A DNA stretch of 6,099 bases, from NCBI GenBank assembly GCA_002869425.1, contig PKSZ01000200.1, positions 1 through 6,099 of the forward strand, read 5' to 3'. The DNA is from Marinilabiliales bacterium (GTDB lineage Bacteria > Bacteroidota > Bacteroidia > Bacteroidales > BM523). Under the pieces are notes generated by a model. It saw only the letters and a list, made by a program, of their open reading frames with translations, had not been told where the DNA came from and did not search any database. The translations under genes were made by a program, and so were the position numbers. Positions 1 through 5,272 of the stretch are shown in pieces. Numbering within the stretch: the stretch's first letter is position 1; every line of letters starts with the position of its first letter.

Positions 1-12
1 ATTGTCTGGAAA

Positions 13-348
13 ATGCGACAAAGGGCTTTGAGAGGTCTTGGAGAGGCAGGTTTAAGCCGGAAACAGGAAAATTACATCAAAAGACAGGGCTTTAACAACC
101 GTGCTTATGCCTCACTGGTCAGGGAAGAGATCAAAAAGGACAAAAAGCCCTACAATGCCTCCAACCGCAAAACCTATTACAAAAAAGTGTTCAGGGATGC
201 ATTCAACAGGCCATTGTCACAGAAGCAAATTTCTGCTGCAAAGAATTACAACAGTATGTATGCAGAGGTAAGAAAATTGGCTAAAGCCAAAGGTGGTGGA
301 TCAAGGGCCTGGAAAGAAGCATGGGCAGAAGTAAAAAAAAAAGGGTGA
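13..348 (+). CDS. Basic protein of unknown function, probably nucleic-acid-associated (5' end possibly outside window)
   Basis: I do not recognise a named family. The 111-residue protein is rich in Lys and Arg along its whole length, has no Cys, no signal peptide and no membrane segment, and reads as mostly helical. A Gly-Gly-Gly hinge at residues 94-96 precedes a Trp-containing amphipathic end (WKEAW, 100-104) and a KKKG terminus. Such small, strongly basic proteins next to virion genes are often DNA-condensing or core proteins; that role is inference. The frame stays open to base 1, and only 12 nt lie before the ATG with no Shine-Dalgarno, so the true start may lie upstream. The final codons run through ten A's, and the stop at 346-348 falls inside the next gene, giving a 28-nt overlap. 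The next protein is also basic, so the two may work together or form one product by frameshifting. Confidence 0.7.
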   Translation: MRQRALRGLGEAGLSRKQENYIKRQGFNNRAYASLVREEIKKDKKPYNASNRKTYYKKVFRDAFNRPLSQKQISAAKNYNSMYAEVRKLAKAKGGGSRAWKEAWAEVKKKG

Positions 349-563
349 GCGGTAAGGAGGATTACGTGGGAAGAATAGGAAAAAGTAGAACTTATCAGAG
401 CCCTACAAAAAAGAGAAAGCCGGCAGTCAGGAAAGGTAAAGACAATGAGGCATCTGCCCGGTTCAGGATGATTACCGAGAGAGCCCGCAAGATTAGGCAG
501 AAACATCCAAAAATGAAATGGAAAAACTGCATTAAACAGGCCTCCAAAGAGCTTTACGGTTAA
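321..563 (+). CDS. Small basic protein, probable DNA-binding virion or core protein
   Basis: An 80-residue, extremely Lys/Arg-rich protein with no membrane segment. The N-terminal 45 residues look disordered and basic, with a KKRK patch. The C-terminal 35 residues form a helical motif with the pattern A-R-x-I-R-x-x-H-P-x-M-x-W-x-x-x-I-K-x-A-S-K-x-L. To my recollection, short motifs of this kind (basic helix, H/N-P-x-M-x-W, second helix) recur at the ends of small basic viral proteins; that is memory, not a search. Three in-frame starts compete: ATG 321 (used here, 28-nt overlap with the previous gene), GTG 345 (GTGA overlap of 4 nt with the upstream stop) and GTG 366, which has an AAGGAGG five bases upstream. 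The shortest form would be 65 residues and keeps the whole C-terminal motif. A -1 slip in the A run at 333-342 would join it to the preceding frame. Confidence 0.7.
   Translation: MGRSKKKRVSGKEDYVGRIGKSRTYQSPTKKRKPAVRKGKDNEASARFRMITERARKIRQKHPKMKWKNCIKQASKELYG
333..342 (+). other. A10 homopolymer, potential -1 slippage site
   Basis: Ten consecutive A's lie in the overlap of the first two genes, three bases before the TGA of the first. In the upstream frame they are read as VKKKG-stop. A -1 ribosomal slip, or one extra A in the RNA or DNA, continues into the second frame and gives a single basic protein of about 180 residues. This could be programmed frameshifting, transcriptional slippage, a sequencing error or simple coincidence; the sequence alone cannot decide. 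Confidence 0.4.
354..360 (+). promoter_or_regulatory. Strong Shine-Dalgarno-like AAGGAGG before internal GTG 366
   Basis: A perfect AAGGAGG lies five bases before GTG 366, which is in frame with the second basic protein. If used, it would move that protein's start 45 nt downstream of ATG 321 and remove the overlap with the upstream gene. Bacteroidota ribosomes generally rely little on Shine-Dalgarno pairing, so the motif is suggestive rather than decisive. Confidence 0.4.
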
Positions 564-604
564 AAAGTATAATACTAATTGTTGAACTAAATATCGATTT
601 AAAA

Positions 605-1246
605 ATGAATGAAATGACAAACGAGGAAATTATCCTCAGCGGATTAAGCGGAGATATTGAAGCAGGACTTCCGGCAAGAAGGAAGGCAGCACAATTCTCA
701 AAGTTGGGAGCAAGCATGTTCCGGAAACAAATGATTGAACGCATACCAAGGCTTCCGGTAAATATGCAGAAGCACCTGAAGGAAGACCGTGCACAGATTT
801 CCGATAAGGAATATTTTGTGATCAGGGAACTGAGCGGAACCAGTACAGATGTAATCAAGAAAAACGAAAAGAGTGAAGCAGGTCTTCGCAACATTGATGA
901 TGCGGAACTGAATGAAAATCAATTCTTCCTGTTATCTGCATTGTCATTGCAATACCGTAGTGGAAACTCAGGACGTTTTGATGAGCTGTTCCCTGACTTT
1001 CTGGCCAATGCAGTGTTCACTTTCAAGCTCGGAACACGTGAGATTATGAGCAAAAATCCGGTGGATATGTTCCAAAGTCCGGTTTTCGGTTATAATACGC
1101 AAAGGGATTTTTGCATTATCGTATTGAACAATCCGAAACTGATTGTGCCCAAAAAAACCATTTCTTTTGAGATTGATGAAGCTCCGGCCAGCATGAGCGG
1201 ACAGGTAAAACTTAAGCTCATCGGAACTGAGGTGAAAAGCTATTAG
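605..1246 (+). CDS. Candidate capsid-type structural protein, helical N-terminus and beta-rich C-terminus
   Basis: A 213-residue soluble protein, with no signal peptide and no convincing membrane segment. Residues 1-100 are charged and mainly helical. Residues 105-213 alternate hydrophobic residues as in beta strands. Near the end is a run of the form hydrophobic strand, N-N-P-K-L-I-V-P (175-182), strand T-I-S-F-E-I, loop, then V-K-L-K-L-I-G-T. This 'asparagine-proline, keep-it-ordered, strand, strand-G-T' ending is common in beta-sandwich virion proteins, to my knowledge. A single jelly-roll capsid or other structural protein is therefore my best guess, but it is unproven. At 213 residues it is short for a double jelly-roll capsid protein. 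It has its own A/T-rich leader (41 nt) and a hairpin after it, which suggests separate control of a highly made protein. ATG 614 is an alternative start three codons in. Confidence 0.7.
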   Translation: MNEMTNEEIILSGLSGDIEAGLPARRKAAQFSKLGASMFRKQMIERIPRLPVNMQKHLKEDRAQISDKEYFVIRELSGTSTDVIKKNEKSEAGLRNIDDAELNENQFFLLSALSLQYRSGNSGRFDELFPDFLANAVFTFKLGTREIMSKNPVDMFQSPVFGYNTQRDFCIIVLNNPKLIVPKKTISFEIDEAPASMSGQVKLKLIGTEVKSY

Positions 1247-1256
1247 TTAGTGAATG

Positions 1257-1279
1257 GGGTTCCGGCTGTGCCGGTTCCC
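1257..1279 (+). terminator. Hairpin after the candidate capsid gene, weak terminator or mRNA stabiliser
   Basis: The stem reads GGG (1257-1259), a TT/TT internal loop, CCGGC (1262-1266), loop TGT, GCCGG (1270-1274), then CCC (1277-1279). It starts 10 nt after the stop of the 605-1246 gene and is followed by TTATGTTT, which is only partly T-rich. It could be a leaky terminator or a 3' stem protecting the upstream message. The next gene starts 28 nt later, so some read-through is likely. Confidence 0.4.
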
Positions 1280-1307
1280 TTATGTTTAATCTTCAAAAGA
1301 AGTAAAA

Positions 1308-1859
1308 ATGAGTAATGCAATGGAAGAAGATAAATTTGATTTGACATCAGTAAAAGCCCTTTCAAGAGAGAAAAGGCAATATTTTGCAGCAGAAATACGC
1401 AAAGACCCTGAATTGTGGGATGCAGTTCATGGATTTGGAGGTTTACCGGAAACAGCAGATCATGGAATGCTTATCGGTACAGTCACACTTGATAAAAAGC
1501 CTTTATCGGCTATCAGGATAGTTGCCTTAAAAAGTGAAAAGGAAGCCAGGGAAGAATTTGTGGCAATTACCAATCAGTACGGTTTCTACAAGATGAATTT
1601 AGAGGCAGGGACTTACATTGTGGTTTGCGAATACGATAACAGGAAAGTAGATGGCAAAGAAGTGACCATTAAGAATGGTGAAACTGAAATTGTCAATTTC
1701 AACTTTGAAGGCGAAGGATCACATGAGGCTGAAATTGAAAAGTTGAATATACTGGGAATAGAAAATGAAACGGAAGAATCAGGTTCTGAAACTATAACAG
1801 TAAATGAAGAAACTACCGGTACTGAAACATCCACAGAAAACACAGCGGAAACTGAATGA
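1308..1859 (+). CDS. Carboxypeptidase regulatory-like (Ig-type) domain protein, probable virion surface or adhesion component
   Basis: A 183-residue protein in three parts. Residues 10-45 are a helical, charged segment with the pattern L-S-R-E-K-R-x-Y-F-A-x-E-I-R-K-D-P-E-L-W. Residues 54-134 form a beta-sandwich of the CarboxypepD_reg/CNA-B kind: G-T-V-T strand, strand I-R-I-V-A-L, then T-N-Q-Y-G-F-Y (88-94), L-x-A-G-T-Y-I-V-V, and a final strand pair around 118-133. Residues 135-183 are a disordered tail rich in Glu and Thr. In cellular proteins this fold is usually secreted and fused to enzymes or TonB receptors. Here there is no signal peptide and no enzyme, so a decoration or binding role on a particle is more likely (inference). 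The start at 1308 has an A-rich leader; ATG 1320 is an alternative. The TGA overlaps the next ATG (ATGA, 4 nt), indicating translational coupling. Confidence 0.75.
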   Translation: MSNAMEEDKFDLTSVKALSREKRQYFAAEIRKDPELWDAVHGFGGLPETADHGMLIGTVTLDKKPLSAIRIVALKSEKEAREEFVAITNQYGFYKMNLEAGTYIVVCEYDNRKVDGKEVTIKNGETEIVNFNFEGEGSHEAEIEKLNILGIENETEESGSETITVNEETTGTETSTENTAETE

Positions 1860-2131
1860 AGTGGGTGAAAAAATATCTGGAAGAGAGAAAGGGCGTTAAC
1901 TCGCTGATCCGTCTGCAATCGCTGTTAACGCTGCTTTTCTCTTTTGGGGTGATCATTTGGCAGATCATGATAAACAAAATATTCATAGAACTGGATATAC
2001 TGCTTATTACTGCCAGTTTTGGACCAAAAACATTGCAAAAGTTTGCTGAAGCTCGCATGTATGCTTCGACCTGGTTCAGCACAGACAAACCTATTGAAAT
2101 TGAAACGGAAAGGGAGGAAGATAATGGATAA
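1856..2131 (+). CDS. Small integral membrane protein, holin-like or virion membrane protein
   Basis: A 91-residue protein with a basic N-terminus (KWVKKYLEERK), a clear membrane segment at about 18-39, and a second hydrophobic stretch at about 42-56 followed by the pattern F-G-P-K-x-x-Q-K-F-A-E. The C-terminal 15 residues are very acidic. I know of similar small proteins in Bacteroidota phages, where two hydrophobic segments are followed by a G-x-K-x-x-Q-K-F-A-E-like end, but I can name no family. The size, topology and neighbouring membrane coiled-coil gene would suit a holin. In a membrane-containing virus it could equally be a virion membrane protein. It starts inside the stop of the preceding gene (4-nt overlap) and overlaps the following ATG by 8 nt, so the three genes are probably translated together. 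Confidence 0.65.
   Translation: MKWVKKYLEERKGVNSLIRLQSLLTLLFSFGVIIWQIMINKIFIELDILLITASFGPKTLQKFAEARMYASTWFSTDKPIEIETEREEDNG
2112..2117 (+). promoter_or_regulatory. Ribosome binding site deciding the ATG at 2124
   Basis: GGGAGG lies six bases before ATG 2124. The same frame is open further upstream with an ATG at 2019, but that start would lie deep inside the preceding membrane-protein gene and add a non-hydrophobic 35-residue extension before the membrane anchor. The binding site and the 8-nt overlap (ATGGATAA) favour 2124. Confidence 0.5.
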
Positions 2132-2381
2132 TTCTTATGTATTGAGCATCATTATAAGCGTTTTGCTTTCACTGAATGGAATCACCCTTACTTTCTTTGT
2201 GGCCAACGTCAGGGAGCTGAAAAAGGTGATTCAGGAACTATCCCTGTCAATCAAAGGAAGCCAGAAAGATATTGAGTACTTGAGAAGATCGGTGGAGCTT
2301 CATGAAAAGATGTTAGAACGGCACAATGATGAAATCGAGGAAATTAAAATTACTGCAGAAAGAAATCACAGGAGGGAATAA
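2124..2381 (+). CDS. Small membrane-anchored coiled-coil protein, spanin-like topology
   Basis: An 85-residue protein: an uncharged N-terminus, one membrane segment at about 6-28, then a charged helix from about 30 to the end with regular hydrophobic spacing typical of a coiled coil. The tail is basic (RNHRRE). There is no lipobox. The arrangement, membrane anchor followed by a periplasmic coiled coil directly after a small multi-segment membrane gene, resembles an inner-membrane spanin next to a holin in lysis cassettes. No outer-membrane partner lipoprotein is visible here, and the length is short for a spanin, so a structural or membrane-organising role is also possible. The start at 2124 rather than 2019 is supported by a GGGAGG and an 8-nt overlap with the upstream stop. 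The next gene begins 3 nt after the stop. Confidence 0.65.
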   Translation: MDNSYVLSIIISVLLSLNGITLTFFVANVRELKKVIQELSLSIKGSQKDIEYLRRSVELHEKMLERHNDEIEEIKITAERNHRRE

Positions 2382-2384
2382 AAT

Positions 2385-2786
2385 ATGGCAAACACGGGAA
2401 ATATGGACTTTATAGTCCAGTGTATTGATAAGGAGATTGTTTCAGATCAGGTGCATGAGTTGAAGGACAATTTGGATCCGGATTACAAATTTGTGGTAGG
2501 CATAGCATTGTCGGACGTAAATTGTTCCCCTGCATCAATACTGGAACAGCTAAAGGTAAAAGGCATTGAAATACTACCGGAAAATTTTGAAGCTGTTCAC
2601 ATTATGTCATCAAAAGCAGTGCAACCCAATAAGCGTTTTTATGCTTGGTTCAAACCGATTCAGGTTGCCGGTGATGAGCTGGTGGTGAAGTTCAGGGATC
2701 CGGACTGGTCAAAAGTTTATAAGCTGCAATTCCAGCTATTGTTAACTAATAACCCAAACGGTTTGACCAGTGCATTGTTTGAATAA
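2385..2786 (+). CDS. Small beta-rich protein of unknown function, probable virion component
   Basis: The 133-residue protein has no signal peptide or membrane segment. After a short polar lead, residues 34-45 and 58-125 alternate hydrophobic and polar residues as in strands, with N-x-R/K-F-Y-x-W-F (82-89) and D-P-D-W (105-108) loops, ending in a strand L-Q-F-Q-L-L-L-T-N-N. The whole looks like one compact beta-sandwich. It is the first of three consecutive genes of similar size and character, which suggests subunits of one assembly such as minor capsid, vertex or spike proteins (inference from context). GGAGG at 2371-2375 lies nine bases before the ATG; those bases also encode the charged tail of the upstream protein. 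The end overlaps the next gene. I know no family for it. Confidence 0.7.
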   Translation: MANTGNMDFIVQCIDKEIVSDQVHELKDNLDPDYKFVVGIALSDVNCSPASILEQLKVKGIEILPENFEAVHIMSSKAVQPNKRFYAWFKPIQVAGDELVVKFRDPDWSKVYKLQFQLLLTNNPNGLTSALFE

Positions 2787-3093
2787 AATATATCAGGGGA
2801 AACTGAAAAACCAAGGAAGTGAATCCTTCCGGCTTTCTGCCAAAGGGTACAAGAAGGTACTTGGTGCTTTTTGTTCGGGCGGGGCCATGCTGTCGTTAAC
2901 GTTTGACAACGGGAAAGAAGTATTACTGAGAAATTTTGAGTTTCAGGCAGCAATGGACACTCCGCCCAACAAAAGGCCTTTTATTTTTGAAAAACCGGTA
3001 CAGATGGAGATTATCAGTGGTGTAATATGCAATGAACTAAGAATACCGGCAAGCAATAATGTTTCGGTTTACCTGATAATGGAGGAAGAATAA
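2770..3093 (+). CDS. Small beta-rich protein of unknown function, probable virion component
   Basis: A 107-residue protein if ATG 2770 is used (17-nt overlap with the previous gene). It becomes 104 residues from TTG 2779, which gives an N-terminus MNKIYQGKL and an 8-nt overlap like the one at 2124; I find the shorter form quite plausible. The body is a series of short strands: ESFRLSAKGYKKVLG, a glycine-rich turn (C-S-G-G-A), LSLTF, VLLRNFEF, a proline-rich loop (M-D-T-P-P-N-K-R-P), MEIISGVI, and VSVYLIMEEE. There is no membrane segment or signal peptide. The strand pattern and size match its two neighbours, so a shared structural role is likely, but no family is recognised. Its last codons encode GGAGG, placed eight bases before the next ATG. 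Confidence 0.7.
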   Translation: MHCLNKIYQGKLKNQGSESFRLSAKGYKKVLGAFCSGGAMLSLTFDNGKEVLLRNFEFQAAMDTPPNKRPFIFEKPVQMEIISGVICNELRIPASNNVSVYLIMEEE

Positions 3094-3432
3094 ATGGCAG
3101 TAATAAACGGCATACTTGAAATGATGATGGACATGGAGCTTGATGAGAATCAGGCCTTTGTTATTTCCCATCACCAGGAAGAAAATCCGGTAAGAATAGA
3201 TGTGGCAGCTGATGAAACGGTTTTTATCCATAAAATAAGCATGGAGGTTTCAGCAAACTTCTGGCTTGAATTTCATTCGGCCACGGATAGCCGGTTGATT
3301 GAAAAAAGGGTCTCAAGCCCGGAAACAATCATCAATGAAATTATCAGCAGGCATAAAGGGAACATTTACTTCAGTCAATCTTCATCTTTTAGTTATGAAG
3401 TGAGTTATGTAAAACTAAAAATCGTAAAATAA
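3094..3432 (+). CDS. Small beta-rich protein of unknown function, probable virion component
   Basis: A 112-residue protein that begins on the base after the preceding stop (TAAATG), with GGAGG at 3081-3085 supplied by the upstream gene's final codons. A Met/Glu-rich helical lead (residues 5-20) is followed by a strand-rich body: AFVISHH, VRIDV, ETVFIHKISMEV, FWLEFHS, then a Ser-rich turn (SQSSSFS, 94-100) and a terminal strand YVKLKIVK. No signal peptide or membrane segment is visible. It completes the run of three small beta proteins. The adjacent stops and starts imply near-equal synthesis, which suits subunits of one complex. The stop shares one base with the next start (TAATG). The function is unknown to me. 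Confidence 0.7.
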   Translation: MAVINGILEMMMDMELDENQAFVISHHQEENPVRIDVAADETVFIHKISMEVSANFWLEFHSATDSRLIEKRVSSPETIINEIISRHKGNIYFSQSSSFSYEVSYVKLKIVK

Positions 3433-4511
3433 TGCAGCATATCTTCGATATACACGATTATGATGAAAATTTTGTTGACCGCTTTTGCAGTCATACTATT
3501 CCTTTTTACGATTTGTGGAGCATTCGCCCTTTGCAAAACCAGATGAAGGAGATTTGTGCCGGGACATCAAAGGATGCGGAAAAATTCAGGAACTTTCTGG
3601 GCGATCATGCCAGTGGAGAGTATCCTCCGGAACTGGTAATTGTAATTGGCAATGCAGAGAAGGGCAACCCTAACAATATGCTCAACAATACGAAAAAGTA
3701 TTTCAAGTTGAGGTTCGACAAGTACAAAGGAAACGACATTGGCCAACCATTATTCATGGGTTCGGCAAATCCTTACCCAACAGGACAGGAACAAATGATG
3801 CCACTGAGTTTTCAGGGATTTGGACAAAGCAGGCAAGGAGGAATGTCAGGCATGGGTGGTTTTACATATCGGGACATACAAGGCATTATTGATAAAAATG
3901 TAACTGATGCAGCACGTTCCATAAAAGCAGAATATCAGGAAGTTTCAGCAAAAAGAGAAGCTGAGGCCATCAAACGTATTGCTGAATTGGAAATGAAAAT
4001 GGAACTCTACAAGCTTGATCTGCGAGCAAAAGAAATAGAGGACAAAGAACAAAAGCTCCGGGAGGAACTGGAAGGTTTAGAGGAAAGAAGAGCGGAAGGG
4101 CTTGGAACAGTAAAAGAATATACAAAAACCATTGCAGGGGGACTGTTTGAACTTGGGAAATCTGCTTTCGGTCTGGACGAAGTGGAAGAAAAACTCAAGA
4201 AAAGAAAGCAAAGGAAAAAGGAGGAAGAGCAGGAAGACATACAGGGCACTTCATCTACACAATTTGATGATGAAGGCTTTGAAGAAAAATCCGGGAAAGA
4301 AAATAAGAAAGAAGATTCCTTTGGGCAACTCATGGGATTGATCAAAGGACTGGATGAGGAACAGAAATTTGCTCTATTGGATGTTTTAATGCCGGAGGAA
4401 CCGGACGAGGAAAGAGAGCCGGATAATCCTGAAGAAAAACCAAAAAAAGAAGAAGAAACAAAACAAAATACGGAAGAAAATGAAAACATACCATCTGACG
4501 ATAACGATTAA
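3432..4511 (+). CDS. Coiled-coil protein with Gly/Met/Gln-rich linker and acidic tail, probable structural or scaffolding protein
   Basis: The 359-residue protein is the largest in the window. Residues 1-100 are a globular-looking domain (His/Asp/Tyr-rich start, then a hydrophobic strand LVIVIG at 68-73 and a basic patch KKYFKLRFDKYK). Residues 105-145 are a flexible linker rich in Gly, Met, Gln, Pro and Phe. Residues about 155-225 form a long charged coiled coil, followed by a short hydrophobic helix (TIAGGLFELGKSAFGL, 233-248). The rest is highly acidic and Lys/Glu-rich low-complexity sequence, broken by one helix (about 297-320). No signal peptide is seen. It could bridge the shell to the interior or act as a scaffold that packs with basic proteins through its acidic tail; that is inference. 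The final 32 nt also encode the start of the next gene in another frame. Confidence 0.75.
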   Translation: MQHIFDIHDYDENFVDRFCSHTIPFYDLWSIRPLQNQMKEICAGTSKDAEKFRNFLGDHASGEYPPELVIVIGNAEKGNPNNMLNNTKKYFKLRFDKYKGNDIGQPLFMGSANPYPTGQEQMMPLSFQGFGQSRQGGMSGMGGFTYRDIQGIIDKNVTDAARSIKAEYQEVSAKREAEAIKRIAELEMKMELYKLDLRAKEIEDKEQKLREELEGLEERRAEGLGTVKEYTKTIAGGLFELGKSAFGLDEVEEKLKKRKQRKKEEEQEDIQGTSSTQFDDEGFEEKSGKENKKEDSFGQLMGLIKGLDEEQKFALLDVLMPEEPDEEREPDNPEEKPKKEEETKQNTEENENIPSDDND

Positions 4512-4779
4512 AGAAGGCGAAAAAGAACTTCAAAAGGATCTTCAATTAGAAGCTGAAAATACAGGGGAACTTTCACAAAAACTCAATGCTCTGAAAGTAC
4601 TGAACAATTCCATCAAACATGAAGACCTGATGAGTACGGTGGAGATGATCCACGAAAAGCCCGACCTTATTCCGGTGGTTAAGGATATGCTGGAAGAAGG
4701 CGAACATCTTTCAGAAGCCCAGATGCTTATGAGATTGCCAAAGTATGTAAGAAAAGTGTTGAAAGTTTTAAAATCATAG
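4480..4779 (+). CDS. Small helical protein of unknown function
   Basis: A 99-residue protein with a short beta start (MKTYHLTITIKEGEK) and then helices, including an amphipathic end with K/R-V-L-K-V-L-K-S. No membrane segment, signal peptide or recognised motif is present. Its first 32 nt overlap the acidic tail of the upstream gene in a different frame; a weak GGAAG lies just upstream. The next ATG lies 4 nt after its stop. The position between the coiled-coil protein and the membrane-anchored annexin-like protein suggests a partner of one of them, but the sequence gives no direct clue to its function. Confidence 0.65.
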   Translation: MKTYHLTITIKEGEKELQKDLQLEAENTGELSQKLNALKVLNNSIKHEDLMSTVEMIHEKPDLIPVVKDMLEEGEHLSEAQMLMRLPKYVRKVLKVLKS

Positions 4780-4783
4780 AACG

Positions 4784-5263
4784 ATGTACCAGGCTTTTGT
4801 GGCAGCAGGACAAAAACTAAAAGATAAGTATAATTCCATCCCGCCGGACAACCGGAGAAGGGCAAGGAATATTATACTCTTAATCATCCTGATTCTGCTC
4901 TTCAAAAATCGGATAATGGGCAGCATCCGCAAGATGTTCCATAAAGACATCAACAAACTGGAGGTGAATAACAGTAACCTGACTTACGAAAGGGGCGAAT
5001 ACTTCTCCATGTGTAGCACTTTAGAATCGGCCATGAACGGAACCGGAACGATGGAGGAAAGCATAATGGATGTGATGATGCGACTGAAAACACAGGATGA
5101 CTGGAATTTCCTTCAGAAAAGTTTCGGGGTACGAAAAAAAGATGGAGGTACATTTTATGCAGACCTCACCGGTGATCTAAAAATGTGGCTGGGCGATGAT
5201 TTGGATAGTGGAGAAATGGAAGAAGTAAGGGATACGTTGCGTCAGCATGGTATAACCTATTAA
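4784..5263 (+). CDS. Membrane-anchored protein with annexin-like helical module
   Basis: A 159-residue protein. A basic, amphipathic start (residues 1-28, with RRRAR just before the membrane) leads into a short but very hydrophobic segment, about 29-40 (Ile/Leu only, apart from the final Phe). The remaining 100 residues are polar and helical. Residues 66-155 resemble one annexin repeat: G-T-G-T at 86-89 followed by M-E-E-S-I-M-D-V, then D-D-W at 105-107 and F-G-V-R at 114-117, then D-L-T-x-x-L-K-x-W-L-x-D-D-L and E-x-E-E-V-R-D-T-L. The G-x-G-T loop with downstream acidic residues is the shape of an annexin type-II calcium site. I recall similar modules in Bacteroidota phage and mobile-element proteins, without being able to check. 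A role in membrane binding or penetration is inferred. It is followed after 9 nt by another membrane-anchored protein of the wall set. Confidence 0.7.
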   Translation: MYQAFVAAGQKLKDKYNSIPPDNRRRARNIILLIILILLFKNRIMGSIRKMFHKDINKLEVNNSNLTYERGEYFSMCSTLESAMNGTGTMEESIMDVMMRLKTQDDWNFLQKSFGVRKKDGGTFYADLTGDLKMWLGDDLDSGEMEEVRDTLRQHGITY

Positions 5264-5272
5264 TTGAAGCAA

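Noticed and set aside
568..573. TATAAT box in the leader of the 605-1246 gene
   Set aside because: No matching upstream element is visible at the right distance, and the typical Bacteroidota promoter form (TAnnTTTG with an upstream TTTG) is not present in the gap. A/T-rich sequence makes TATAAT easy by chance.
605..1246. Double jelly-roll major capsid protein
   Set aside because: At 213 residues with about 100 helical N-terminal residues there is room for only one beta-sandwich.
2019..2123. Upstream ATG start for the coiled-coil membrane protein
   Set aside because: The extension lies inside the previous membrane-protein gene in another frame, reads as polar junk ahead of the membrane anchor, and the ribosome binding site fits ATG 2124.
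4007..4489. Reverse-strand open frame of about 160 codons rich in Ser and Phe
   Set aside because: It mirrors the Lys/Glu-rich coding sequence of the coiled-coil gene. The Ser/Phe composition follows from purine-rich codons read in reverse.
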